Shown here one piece after another: positions 7,419-15,227 of a DNA stretch of 64,000 nt. The stretch is from Halorussus salinus (GTDB taxonomy: Archaea > Halobacteriota > Halobacteria > Halobacteriales > Haladaptataceae): assembly GCF_004765815.2 (NCBI RefSeq), contig NZ_ML974129.1:161528-225527 (forward strand), written 5' to 3'. Under the pieces are notes generated by a model. That model made no database searches. It worked only from the letters and a program-made list of their open reading frames with translations, and was not told the DNA's origin. Position 1 is the first letter of the stretch. Every line of letters begins with the position of its first letter. A program made the position numbers and the translations under genes.

Positions 7419-8615
7419 ATGGTAGCAAATGACAATGGTATGTCTCGGCGTAACGTATTGAAAGGTGTCGGTGCGTCCGTCGCGACTGCTGGCGTAGCGA
7501 GCGGTCTCGCGGCGGCCGACCCGACCGAAAAAGTCGAAGTCAACGTCGGCTTCGCGTCCGAGCGCGGCCGGAAGGCGGCGCTCAGCCAATCCGACGAGAC
7601 GGTCCGGAAGTTCGACTCCATCGACGTGCTGACGCTCCGACTGCCCAAGCGGGCGGCGACGGCGCTGGAGAAGAACCCGAACATCCGGTACGTCGAGGAG
7701 AACGGCACGATGGAGGCGCTGGCCCAGACCCTGCCGTGGGGCGTCGACCGCGTGGACGCGGAGGTCGCACACGCGAACGGCGAGACGGGCAGTGGTGCCG
7801 ACATCGCTATCATCGACACGGGCATCGACGACGACCACCCCGACCTGCAGGGCAACCTCGGAACCGGGAAGGCGTTCGTCTCCTGTGGCAACGGCGGCTA
7901 CTTTGGTAACTGCGGGTATTCGGGCAACAGCAACGCCTGTAACGACCCGTGGTCCGACGACAACGACCACGGCACCCACTGTGCCGGTATCGCCGACGCC
8001 GTGAACAACAGCGAGGGCGTCAAGGGCGTCTCGACCGAGGCGACGCTCCACGCGGTCAAGGTGCTGGACTGTTCGGGGAGCGGGTCGTTCTCGGACATCG
8101 CGGCGGGTATCGAGTACGTCGCCAACCAAGGCTGGGATGTCGCTTCCCTGAGCCTCGGCGGGAGTTCCGGTTCGTCGGCGCTCAAGGACGCGGTGGAGTA
8201 CGCGCAGGGACAGGGCGTCTTGCTGGTCGCGGCCGCGGGCAACGACGGCTCCTGTACCGACTGTGTCGGCTACCCCGCCGCCTACGACGAAGTGATGGCG
8301 GTCAGTTCGACCAACAGCAACGACGAACTGTCGAGTTTCTCCTCGCAGGGTCCGCAAGTGGAAATCGCCGCGCCCGGTTCCGACATCTACTCGACGGTGC
8401 CCGGCGGCTACGACACGTTCTCGGGCACGTCGATGGCCTGCCCGCACGTCTCGGGCGCTGGCGGACAGCTCATGGCCAACGGCGCGAGCAACGGCAACGC
8501 TCGCAGTCAGCTGAAGTCCACCGCCGAGAACATCAATCTGGGAAGCAACGAGTCGGGGTCGGGCCTCCTCGACGTGGCCGCCGCGCTCGGTCTCGACTCC
8601 AGCGACAGCACGTAG
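7419..8615 (+). CDS. Tat-exported subtilisin-like (S8) serine protease 1
   Basis: This 398-residue halolysin-like preproprotein has a Tat signal with SRRNVLKG at 9-16 and a hydrophobic Ala-rich core to about 33. An I9-type propeptide (about 37-105, VEVNVGF to RYVEENG) precedes the S8 catalytic domain. The catalytic residues are Asp133 (IIDTGID), His184 (DHGTHCAG), the oxyanion Asn275 (AAAGNDG) and Ser338 (SGTSMACPH). Conserved Cys279 and Cys282 may form a disulfide. It lacks the about 120-residue C-terminal extension of classic halolysins. The start matches the paralogues' N-termini (M..xDNG.SRR.VLK). It is first of five tandem copies. Confidence 0.93.
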   Translation: MVANDNGMSRRNVLKGVGASVATAGVASGLAAADPTEKVEVNVGFASERGRKAALSQSDETVRKFDSIDVLTLRLPKRAATALEKNPNIRYVEENGTMEALAQTLPWGVDRVDAEVAHANGETGSGADIAIIDTGIDDDHPDLQGNLGTGKAFVSCGNGGYFGNCGYSGNSNACNDPWSDDNDHGTHCAGIADAVNNSEGVKGVSTEATLHAVKVLDCSGSGSFSDIAAGIEYVANQGWDVASLSLGGSSGSSALKDAVEYAQGQGVLLVAAAGNDGSCTDCVGYPAAYDEVMAVSSTNSNDELSSFSSQGPQVEIAAPGSDIYSTVPGGYDTFSGTSMACPHVSGAGGQLMANGASNGNARSQLKSTAENINLGSNESGSGLLDVAAALGLDSSDST

Positions 8616-8854
8616 CGACTCGGCGACCGTCACGGCTCCTTGTTTTTTCGTACTCGTCCGGTAGCGTCACCGAGAGTGGAACGCGTCCCGCGTTCGAGGC
8701 CGCCCTCCTCGCCTCCGGCGAGACGAGAACTCCCGGCCGGAATCGGCGGGTCGGTCGTCGGTTTCGGTGTTTCGACGGGCGATCCGGTATTCTGCCGGAC
8801 GAAAACGCCATAACCGCCGTAATCATATATTTTAGAATTTATTTCTTATTTGAG

Positions 8855-8871
8855 TTCTAGAAACTTTATTA
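8855..8871 (+). promoter_or_regulatory. Promoter of protease 2: TTCTAGAA plus ACTTTATTA
   Basis: A perfect palindrome TTCTAGAA at 8855-8862 directly abuts ACTTTATTA (8863-8871), a TATA-like box centred about 30 bases before the ATG at 8898. The same nonamer occurs before protease 3. Confidence 0.55.
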
Positions 8872-8897
8872 CCTGCTGTGTGTATTTTACACATGCC

Positions 8898-10091
8898 ATG
8901 CGAGGTAAAGACAATGGTATTTCGAGGCGGAACGTCCTCAAGATGGCCGGTGCGTCCGTCGCAACGGCGGCAGGAAGCGGACTCGCGGCGGCGAAACCCG
9001 ACGACACCGTCGAGGTCAACGTCGGCTTCGCGTCCGAGAAGGGCCGACAGGTGGCCCTCGGAAAGGCAGACGAGACGGTCCGGAAGTTCGACTCCATCGA
9101 CGTGCTGACGCTCCGACTGCCCAAGCGGGCGGCGACGGCGCTGGAGAAGAACCCGAACGTCCGCTACGTCGAGGAGAACGGCACGATGGAGGCGCTCGCC
9201 GAGACCCTGCCGTGGGGCCAACAGCGTATCGACTCCGACGTGGTCTACAGCAACGGCGAACTGGGCGCTGGCGCGGACGTGGCCATCCTCGACACGGGCA
9301 TCGACGACGACCACCCCGACCTGACCGACCGGCTCGGTACGGGGAAGGCGTTCGTCAGCTGTAACACCCAAGGCGGCTGTCGCTTCGGTGCCAAGCCCGC
9401 GGACAACACGTGCAACTACTCGTGGACCGACGACAACAACCACGGTACCCACTGCGCCGGAATCGCGGCAGGCGACGACAACAGTCAGGGCATCGTCGGT
9501 GCCGCGCCCGACGCGACGCTCCACGCGGTGAAGGTGCTGGGTAAGTGTGGCAGCGGTTCGTTCTCGGACATCGCGGCCGGTGTCGAGTACGTCGCCGACC
9601 AAGGCTGGGACGTGGCTTCGATGAGCCTCGGGGCCAGTTCCGGTTCGTCGGCGCTCCGCGACGCGGTGCAGTACGCGACGAACAACGGCGTCTTCGTCGT
9701 CGCGGCCGCGGGTAACGACGGACCGTGTTCCGACTGCGTGGGCTACCCCGCCGCCTACCCCGAAGTCATGGCTGTGGGTTCGACCGCGAGCGACGACACG
9801 CTCTCGGACTTCTCCAGCACGGGGCCGGAAGTCGATATCGCCGCGCCCGGTAGCGACATCTACTCGACGGTCGCCAACGGCGGGTACGACACCTACTCCG
9901 GCACGTCGATGGCGACACCGCACGTCGCGGGCGTCGCGGGTCAACTCGCCGCGAACGGCACGACCGGCAGCGACATCCGTTCGACGCTGGCCAACTCCGC
10001 GGAGAACATCGGTCTCGCCAGCAACGAGTCGGGTGCCGGTCTGCTCGACGCCGCGGCCGCGCTCGGCTACGACTCCAGCGACGACACCTGA
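8898..10091 (+). CDS. Tat-exported subtilisin-like (S8) serine protease 2
   Basis: This 397-residue paralogue of protease 1 has Tat motif SRRNVLKM at 9-16, a propeptide at about 37-105, Asp132, His182, the oxyanion Asn (AAAGNDG) and Ser337 (SGTSMATPH). The start is taken at the ATG 8898-8900 because it matches the sister N-termini; the upstream in-frame reading is A/T-rich promoter. A 90-bp stretch of the propeptide (9069-9158) is identical at DNA level to protease 1 (7593-7682), showing recent duplication or gene conversion. The insert at 155-175 (CNTQGGCRFG...CNY) differs from the sisters. Confidence 0.93.
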   Translation: MRGKDNGISRRNVLKMAGASVATAAGSGLAAAKPDDTVEVNVGFASEKGRQVALGKADETVRKFDSIDVLTLRLPKRAATALEKNPNVRYVEENGTMEALAETLPWGQQRIDSDVVYSNGELGAGADVAILDTGIDDDHPDLTDRLGTGKAFVSCNTQGGCRFGAKPADNTCNYSWTDDNNHGTHCAGIAAGDDNSQGIVGAAPDATLHAVKVLGKCGSGSFSDIAAGVEYVADQGWDVASMSLGASSGSSALRDAVQYATNNGVFVVAAAGNDGPCSDCVGYPAAYPEVMAVGSTASDDTLSDFSSTGPEVDIAAPGSDIYSTVANGGYDTYSGTSMATPHVAGVAGQLAANGTTGSDIRSTLANSAENIGLASNESGAGLLDAAAALGYDSSDDT

Positions 10092-10289
10092 GGGACGGCT
10101 CCTCGCGGGCTCGCTTCGAGGAACCGTTCGATTCCTTCTTTCGACTCGGGCCGTCGATTCTTCCGTCCGAGTCCCGAGTTTCCCACGGACCGACAGGAGA
10201 CGGCGAGGAGGTCCGAGAAGTGCCGAAGCCCAGTCTGAACTCGTCTCCTTCCGGCTCGCTGGCGCGCCATCGCCATTATATTTACAGTA

Positions 10290-10315
10290 TCTAGAACTAG
10301 AATAAAACTTTATTA
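10290..10315 (+). promoter_or_regulatory. Promoter of protease 3: doubled CTAGAA plus ACTTTATTA
   Basis: CTAGAA occurs twice (10291-10296 and 10297-10302), followed by ACTTTATTA at 10307-10315, about 30 bases before the ATG at 10342. The rest of the gap 10092-10289 is G+C-rich and I see no gene in it. Confidence 0.5.
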
Positions 10316-10341
10316 CGAGATAGCACCACTAACAAATTGCA

Positions 10342-11472
10342 ATGCTTGGTAACGACAATGGCGTTTCGCGACGTAGCGTACTGAAAACGGCGGGCGGTTC
10401 GCTCGCGGCGATGGGCGCGACCGGCCTCGCGGCGGCCAAGCCCGACGACAAGGTCGAAATCAACGTCGGCTTCAAGTCCGAGAAGGGCAAGCAGATGGCC
10501 CTCTCGCAGGCCAACGATGTCGTCCGGAAGTTCGACTCCCTCGACATCGTGACCATTCAGGCCCCGAAGAAGGCCGCGACGGCGCTCGACCAGAGCCCGA
10601 ACATCCGCTTCGTCGAGGAGAACGGCCGGATGCAGGCGCTGGCCCAGACCCTGCCGTGGGGCATCGACCGCGTGGACGCCGACAACGTGGCCGCCAGCGG
10701 TAGCGGTGCCGACGTGGCCATCATCGACACTGGTATCGACGGCAACCACCCCGACCTCGAAGCCAACCTCGGCGCTGGCGCGCAAGCGGTCGCGTGTAGC
10801 TCCTACTCCGCGGAGTGTACCTACAGTTGGGGCGACGACAACGGCCACGGGACCCACTGTGCCGGTACCGCGGGTGCAGTTGACAACTACGAGGGCGTCG
10901 TCGGCGTCGGCGACGGAATCACGCTCCACGCCGTGAAGGTCCTCGGTTCCAGCGGCGGTGGCTCCTACTCGGACATCGCGGCGGGTATCGAGTACGTCGC
11001 CGACCAAGGCTGGGAGGTCGGTTCGCTCTCGCTCGGTGGCAGCGCGTCCAGTACGGTCCGCAGTGCCGTGCAGTACGCCGACGACCGCGGCGTCACGCTC
11101 GTCGCGGCCGCCGGGAACTCCGGTCCGTGTACCGACTGTGTCGGCTACCCCGCCGCCTACCCCGAGACCATCGCGGTCTCCTCGACCAACGACTACGACG
11201 GCCTGTCGAGTTTCTCCTCGACCGGTCCCGAGGTGGACATCGCCGCGCCCGGTTCCGACATCTACTCGACGTACGTCGGCGGCGGCTACCAGACCCTCTC
11301 GGGAACCTCGATGGCCTGCCCGCACGTCGCCGGTGCCGCGGGCATCCTGCGCTCGCAGGGCCTCTCGAACGCCCAGACGAAGAGCCGACTCCTGAACACC
11401 GCCGAGAACATCGGTCTGGGCTCCAACGAGTCCGGTGCGGGTCTCCTCGACGTGGAAGCCGCGGTTCAGTAA
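10342..11472 (+). CDS. Tat-exported subtilisin-like (S8) serine protease 3
   Basis: The 376-residue paralogue has Tat motif SRRSVLKT at 9-16, a propeptide (VEINVGFKSEKG onwards), Asp129 (IIDTGIDGNHPDL), His169 (NGHGTHCAG), Asn259 (AAAGNSG) and Ser323 (SGTSMACPH). The catalytic insert has Cys152 and Cys159 (ACSSYSAECTYSW) in place of the longer insert of proteases 1 and 2, a form shared with protease 5. It should be a secreted endopeptidase folded in the cytoplasm before Tat export. It ends without a C-terminal binding domain. Confidence 0.93.
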   Translation: MLGNDNGVSRRSVLKTAGGSLAAMGATGLAAAKPDDKVEINVGFKSEKGKQMALSQANDVVRKFDSLDIVTIQAPKKAATALDQSPNIRFVEENGRMQALAQTLPWGIDRVDADNVAASGSGADVAIIDTGIDGNHPDLEANLGAGAQAVACSSYSAECTYSWGDDNGHGTHCAGTAGAVDNYEGVVGVGDGITLHAVKVLGSSGGGSYSDIAAGIEYVADQGWEVGSLSLGGSASSTVRSAVQYADDRGVTLVAAAGNSGPCTDCVGYPAAYPETIAVSSTNDYDGLSSFSSTGPEVDIAAPGSDIYSTYVGGGYQTLSGTSMACPHVAGAAGILRSQGLSNAQTKSRLLNTAENIGLGSNESGAGLLDVEAAVQ

Positions 11473-11836
11473 ACCGTCGGGTTCGACGTAGGGACTGCTT
11501 CGCCGCGTCGCAGCGAACGCGAGCCACCCTATCGCGTCTCGTCACCCACCCACCCGCTTCCGGTGGCTCGTCACCCGCGACCGACTTGCGTTTCGTCATC
11601 GGGTTTTCCTCCCGAAGTCGAGCGGTCCCCCGTCGCGGACTCGGATTCTCGCCGGTCTCGGACCACCGGTTCCGGACCACCACCGTTCCCCGTCCGCCGC
11701 GGGTTCCGCTTTGGCGAGTCCGCCCGCCCCGCTTCTTTCGAGTGAGCGACCGAACAGTCGTGGGGTTCGTCCCAAGGATTTTATTTCATAGATTCTAGAT
11801 ACAAATTTTTGTGCTTTAGGCCTGTACTTGCTGACG
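11473..11836. other. Intergenic gap; promoter of protease 4 at its 3' end
   Basis: I see no gene in the first 300 bases, which are G+C-rich. The last 60 bases turn A/T-rich and contain ATTCTAGAT (11792-11800), whose CTAGA lies 42 bases before the ATG at 11837. A weak T-rich TATA-like tract follows at 11803-11816. Confidence 0.5.
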
Positions 11837-12970
11837 ATGTTCGACGAAGAGACCATCACGCGACGCACCGTTCTCAAGACGACCGGCGGGTCGCTCCTCG
11901 CCGTCGGCGCTGGCGGCCTCGCGGGGGCGTCCCCCGACGAGGAGGTCCGGGTCAACGTCGGGTTCGACTCCGGCCGCGGTCGGTCGGCGGCGCTCGACGC
12001 GGCCGACGAGGTGGTTCGGGAGTTCACCTTCGACGCCGCGACGCTCCGGCTACCCAAGCGGGCGGCCACCGCGCTCGCCGAACGCGATAGCGTGCGCTAC
12101 GTCGAGCGCGACGGCACCGCGCGGGCGCTCTCGACCACGTGGGGCTACGACCGCATCGACGCCGACGTGGCAAACATCAACGGCTACACCGGTGCGGGTG
12201 CCGACGTGGCCGTCATCGACACGGGCCTGCCCTGCGACGACCCCTGCCTGCCGAACGTGGGCAGTGGCAAGGCGTTCGTGGACTGTTCGAGCGACTGCTG
12301 TGCGCCGTGGGACGACGACAACGGCCACGGAACCCAAGTCGCGGGCGTCATCGGTGCCGACGAGTCCTGTAGCTGTACGACCGGCATCGCACCCGACGCG
12401 ACGCTCCACGCGGTCAAAGTGCTGAACGACTACGGCGCGGGGTCGTACTCCGACATCGCGGCGGGCGTCGAGTACGTCGCCCGGCAGGGCTGGGACGTGG
12501 GCAACCTCAGCCTCGGCGGGAGTTCGGGCTCCTCGGTCCTGAAAGACGCCGTGGAGTACGCGACGAACAACGGCGTCCTGCTGGTCGGCGCGGCGGGCGG
12601 GTCGGGTCCCTGCACGAGTTGCGTGGGTTACCCCGCGGCGTATCCGGAAGTCGTCGCGGTCAGCGCGACCAACCGGAACGACGAACTCGCCTCCTTCTCC
12701 AGTCGCGGCCCCGAAATCGAACTCGCCGCGCCCGGTTCCGACATCACGACCGTCGGCTCGGGCGGATGTGCAACTCTCTCGGGCACGTCGTACGCCACGG
12801 CCCACGCGTCGGGGGTCGCCGCGCTCGTGATGGCGCAAGGCTACACCAACTCCGGCGCTCGCACCCGACTCCAGAATACCGCCGAGGACCTCGGTCTGCC
12901 GAGCGACGAACAGGGCTCCGGTCTCGTGGACGCCGCGGCCGCGGTCGGACTGAATTCGAGCGACGACTGA
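11837..12970 (+). CDS. Subtilisin-like protease 4, oxyanion Asn replaced by Gly
   Basis: This 377-residue diverged paralogue keeps the Tat motif TRRTVLKT (9-16), the propeptide, Asp128 (VIDTG), His164 (NGHGTQVAG) and Ser318 (SGTSYATAH). At the oxyanion-hole position, where sisters have AAGN, it reads AAGGSGP, so Asn becomes Gly255 (codon GGG). The loop after the Asp is Cys-rich (LPCDDPCLPN, VDCSSDCC, DESCSC), ten Cys in all. The frame is open and the codon use normal, so this is not a decayed gene. Reduced or altered activity is inferred; it might bind substrate or inhibitor instead. The start used is ATG 11837 rather than TTG 11828. Confidence 0.88.
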   Translation: MFDEETITRRTVLKTTGGSLLAVGAGGLAGASPDEEVRVNVGFDSGRGRSAALDAADEVVREFTFDAATLRLPKRAATALAERDSVRYVERDGTARALSTTWGYDRIDADVANINGYTGAGADVAVIDTGLPCDDPCLPNVGSGKAFVDCSSDCCAPWDDDNGHGTQVAGVIGADESCSCTTGIAPDATLHAVKVLNDYGAGSYSDIAAGVEYVARQGWDVGNLSLGGSSGSSVLKDAVEYATNNGVLLVGAAGGSGPCTSCVGYPAAYPEVVAVSATNRNDELASFSSRGPEIELAAPGSDITTVGSGGCATLSGTSYATAHASGVAALVMAQGYTNSGARTRLQNTAEDLGLPSDEQGSGLVDAAAAVGLNSSDD

Positions 12971-12999
12971 CGGCGCTCTATTCAATTTATTAATTAAAA

Positions 13000-13025
13000 T
13001 AACTAGATTACATTTTTAATAAATA
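13000..13025 (+). promoter_or_regulatory. Promoter of protease 5 with CTAGA element
   Basis: AACTAGATT at 13001-13009 puts CTAGA 42 bases before the ATG at 13045. A TATA-like TTTTTAATAAATA follows at 13013-13025. The whole 74-base gap after protease 4 is A/T-rich. Confidence 0.5.
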
Positions 13026-13044
13026 TAGTGTCGAAGATATATCC

Positions 13045-14187
13045 ATGCCATTCGATAACGGCGTTTCCAGACGAAGCGTGCTTCGAGTGACCGGCGGTTC
13101 GCTGGCGGGTCTCGGGGCGAGCGGTCCCGCCGCGGGCGACGCTCCCCAGCGCGTCGAAGTGAACGTCGGGTTCGCGGGTCAGAGCGGTCGGTCTGCCGCG
13201 CTCGGTGCCGCCGACCGTGTGGTCCGGAAGTTCGACTCGCTCGACATCGTGACCGTCGAGGTGCCCGAGCGCGCCGCCGAGGAGCTAGCCGACCGACCCG
13301 ACGTGCGCTACGTCGAGGAGAACGGTCGGATGGAGGCGCTCGCTCAGAGCCTGTCGTGGGGCCACGACCGAATCGACGCCGAGCGCGCGCACGGTTGCGC
13401 GCAGGGCGCTGGCGCGGACGTGGCCATCCTCGACACGGGTATCGACGGCAATCACCCCGACCTCGAAGCCAACCTCGGTGCTGGCGGGTACGCCGTCCAG
13501 TGTAGCTCCTACTCCGCGGAGTGTACCTACGACTGGGGCGACGACAACGGCCACGGGACCCACTGCGCTGGCATCGTCGGCGCGGTGGACAACGGTCGGG
13601 GCATCCTCGGCGTCGCGCCGAAGGCGACGCTCCACTCGGTGAAGGTCCTCGGAGCGAACGGCGGCGGGTCGTACTCCGACATCGCCTCGGGCATCGAGTA
13701 CGTCGCCGACCAAGGCTGGGACGTGGCGAACCTGAGCCTCGGCGGGAGCGCGTCCAGCGCGGTCGAAGACGCCTGCCGATACGCCTACGACAACGGCGTC
13801 CTGCTCGTCGCGGCCGCCGGGAACTCCGGCCCCTGTTCGGACTGCGTGGGCTACCCCGCCGCTTACGACGAGTGCGTCGCGGTGTCGGCGACCACGAGGA
13901 GCGACAGTCTGTCGACGTTCTCCTCGACTGGACCGGAGATCGAAATCGCCGCACCGGGGAGCGACATCTACTCGACGTACGTCGGCGGCGGCTACCGCTC
14001 GCTGTCGGGGACTTCGATGGCGGCCCCGCTCGTCAGCGGCGTCGGGGCGCTCCTGATGGGCGACCCGAACAACTACTCGAACACGAAGGCCCGGAACATC
14101 CTCTGTCAGACGGCCCAGCCCATCGGGCTCTCCGGCAACCAGTCGGGCTGTGGCCTCGTGGACGCCGAAGCGGCGGCCTGCTACTAG
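13045..14187 (+). CDS. Tat-exported subtilisin-like (S8) serine protease 5
   Basis: The 380-residue paralogue has Tat motif SRRSVLRV (8-15), a propeptide, Asp130 (ILDTGIDGNHPDL), His170 (NGHGTHCAG), Asn260 (AAAGNSG) and Ser324 (SGTSMAAPL). It shares the CSSYSAECTY insert with protease 3. It has additional Cys residues at 119, 244, 276, 353, 369 and 379, more than the sisters, and ends at ACY without the SSD tail. The sequence after the Ser reads APLVSG rather than PHVAG. All four catalytic positions are intact, so activity is expected. It is the last protease before the inhibitor gene. Confidence 0.92.
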   Translation: MPFDNGVSRRSVLRVTGGSLAGLGASGPAAGDAPQRVEVNVGFAGQSGRSAALGAADRVVRKFDSLDIVTVEVPERAAEELADRPDVRYVEENGRMEALAQSLSWGHDRIDAERAHGCAQGAGADVAILDTGIDGNHPDLEANLGAGGYAVQCSSYSAECTYDWGDDNGHGTHCAGIVGAVDNGRGILGVAPKATLHSVKVLGANGGGSYSDIASGIEYVADQGWDVANLSLGGSASSAVEDACRYAYDNGVLLVAAAGNSGPCSDCVGYPAAYDECVAVSATTRSDSLSTFSSTGPEIEIAAPGSDIYSTYVGGGYRSLSGTSMAAPLVSGVGALLMGDPNNYSNTKARNILCQTAQPIGLSGNQSGCGLVDAEAAACY

Positions 14188-14226
14188 CACGAAAAGTTTT
14201 CACCACTCCGCGACGCAGTAGAAAGT

Positions 14227-14559
14227 ATGACGCTCCAGAGTTCCGTGGACACGACCGTCGAGTCCGACCGCGTGGTCTTCGAGTACACCGTCGAGAACGC
14301 GAGCGACGCGCCCGAGGAGGTCCAGTTCCGGAGTTCCCTGCTCGCGGACTTCGCCCTCCTCGACGGCGACGACGAGGTCTGGCGGGCCAGCGACGGCCAG
14401 ATGTTCGCCCAGATGATTCAAAACGAGACGTTCGGCGCGGGCGAGACCCGGACGTTCACCGACGAGTGGGACGACCCCGACCCCGGCGACTACACCGTCG
14501 TCGCCACACTGAACGCGATGGGCGACGACGCCGAGGCCCGGACCGACTTCTCGGTGTGA
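14227..14559 (+). CDS. BsuPI-type intracellular proteinase-inhibitor domain protein
   Basis: This 110-residue all-beta protein fits the BsuPI domain (Bacillus intracellular proteinase inhibitor): FEYTVENASDAPEEVQF, then VWRASDGQMFAQMIQ, then GAGETRTFTDEWD and a final YTVVATLNA strand. There is no signal peptide, so it should stay in the cytosol. It follows protease 5 by 39 bases and has its own box (AAAAGTTTT near 14192-14200) about 28 bases before the ATG. A role in restraining the five Tat-exported proteases while they fold inside the cell is inferred from position and family; binding is untested. Confidence 0.82.
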   Translation: MTLQSSVDTTVESDRVVFEYTVENASDAPEEVQFRSSLLADFALLDGDDEVWRASDGQMFAQMIQNETFGAGETRTFTDEWDDPDPGDYTVVATLNAMGDDAEARTDFSV

Positions 14560-14648
14560 GCGGGGTTTTCGCCGCTCGGTCGCGGACTCGACTGCCGTCC
14601 GAGCGTAATTCCGAAACCCCCTAACCCGCCGACCGCCCACGCCCTGAC

Positions 14649-15227
14649 ATGCAAGGCGAACCCGAAGTGGCGGTCCTCCGCCTCGGTCACCGGCCGGGCC
14701 GCGACGAGCGCATGACGACCCACGTCGGCCTGACCGCGCGGGCGCTGGGGGCCGACCGCGCGATTCTGGCGGGCGACGCGAGCAAGTCGCAAGGGACCGT
14801 CGAGGACATCACCGACCGCTTCGGCGGCCCATTCGACGTGGAGTTGACCGACAGTCCGAAGGCGGTCATCCGCGACTGGCCGGGGCAGGTCGTTCACCTG
14901 ACGATGTACGGCGAGCGCGTCCAAGACGTGGAAGACGAGATTCGGGCGGCGCACCGCGGCGCGGACGACGACACCGAGGAGGACGCCAGCGAAGGCGACC
15001 CGATTCTGGCGGTCGTCGGCTCGCAGAAGGTCTCGTTCGACGTGTACGAGGAGGCCGACTACAACGTCGGCGTGACCAACCAACCCCACTCGGAGGTCGC
15101 CGGACTCGCGGTGTTCTTGGACCGCCTGTTCGAGGGCCGGGAACTGGAACGGGAGTGGAGCGACGCGGACCAGACCGTCGTGCCGAAAGCGACCGGGAAG
15201 AAAGTGGTTCCGGCGGACGAGGAGTAA
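14649..15227 (+). CDS. trm56: tRNA (cytidine-56-2'-O)-methyltransferase
   Basis: The 192-residue SPOUT-class enzyme carries the archaeal Trm56 signature LRLGHRPGRDERMTTHV at 10-26, GLTARALGAD, a knot region ILAVVGSQKVSF near 118-130 and YNVGVTNQPHSEVAGLAVFLDRL, which forms the SAM-binding trefoil knot. It methylates C56 in the T-loop of tRNAs using S-adenosylmethionine. A His/Asp/Glu-rich insert at about 100-115 is a typical halophile expansion. It stands alone between the protease locus and a long non-coding gap. Confidence 0.93.
   Translation: MQGEPEVAVLRLGHRPGRDERMTTHVGLTARALGADRAILAGDASKSQGTVEDITDRFGGPFDVELTDSPKAVIRDWPGQVVHLTMYGERVQDVEDEIRAAHRGADDDTEEDASEGDPILAVVGSQKVSFDVYEEADYNVGVTNQPHSEVAGLAVFLDRLFEGRELEREWSDADQTVVPKATGKKVVPADEE

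Noticed and set aside
14182..14189. CTAG before the BsuPI gene as a sixth copy of the protease element
   Set aside because: It overlaps the stop codon of protease 5 and reads CTAGC, not CTAGA; kept only as a remark.
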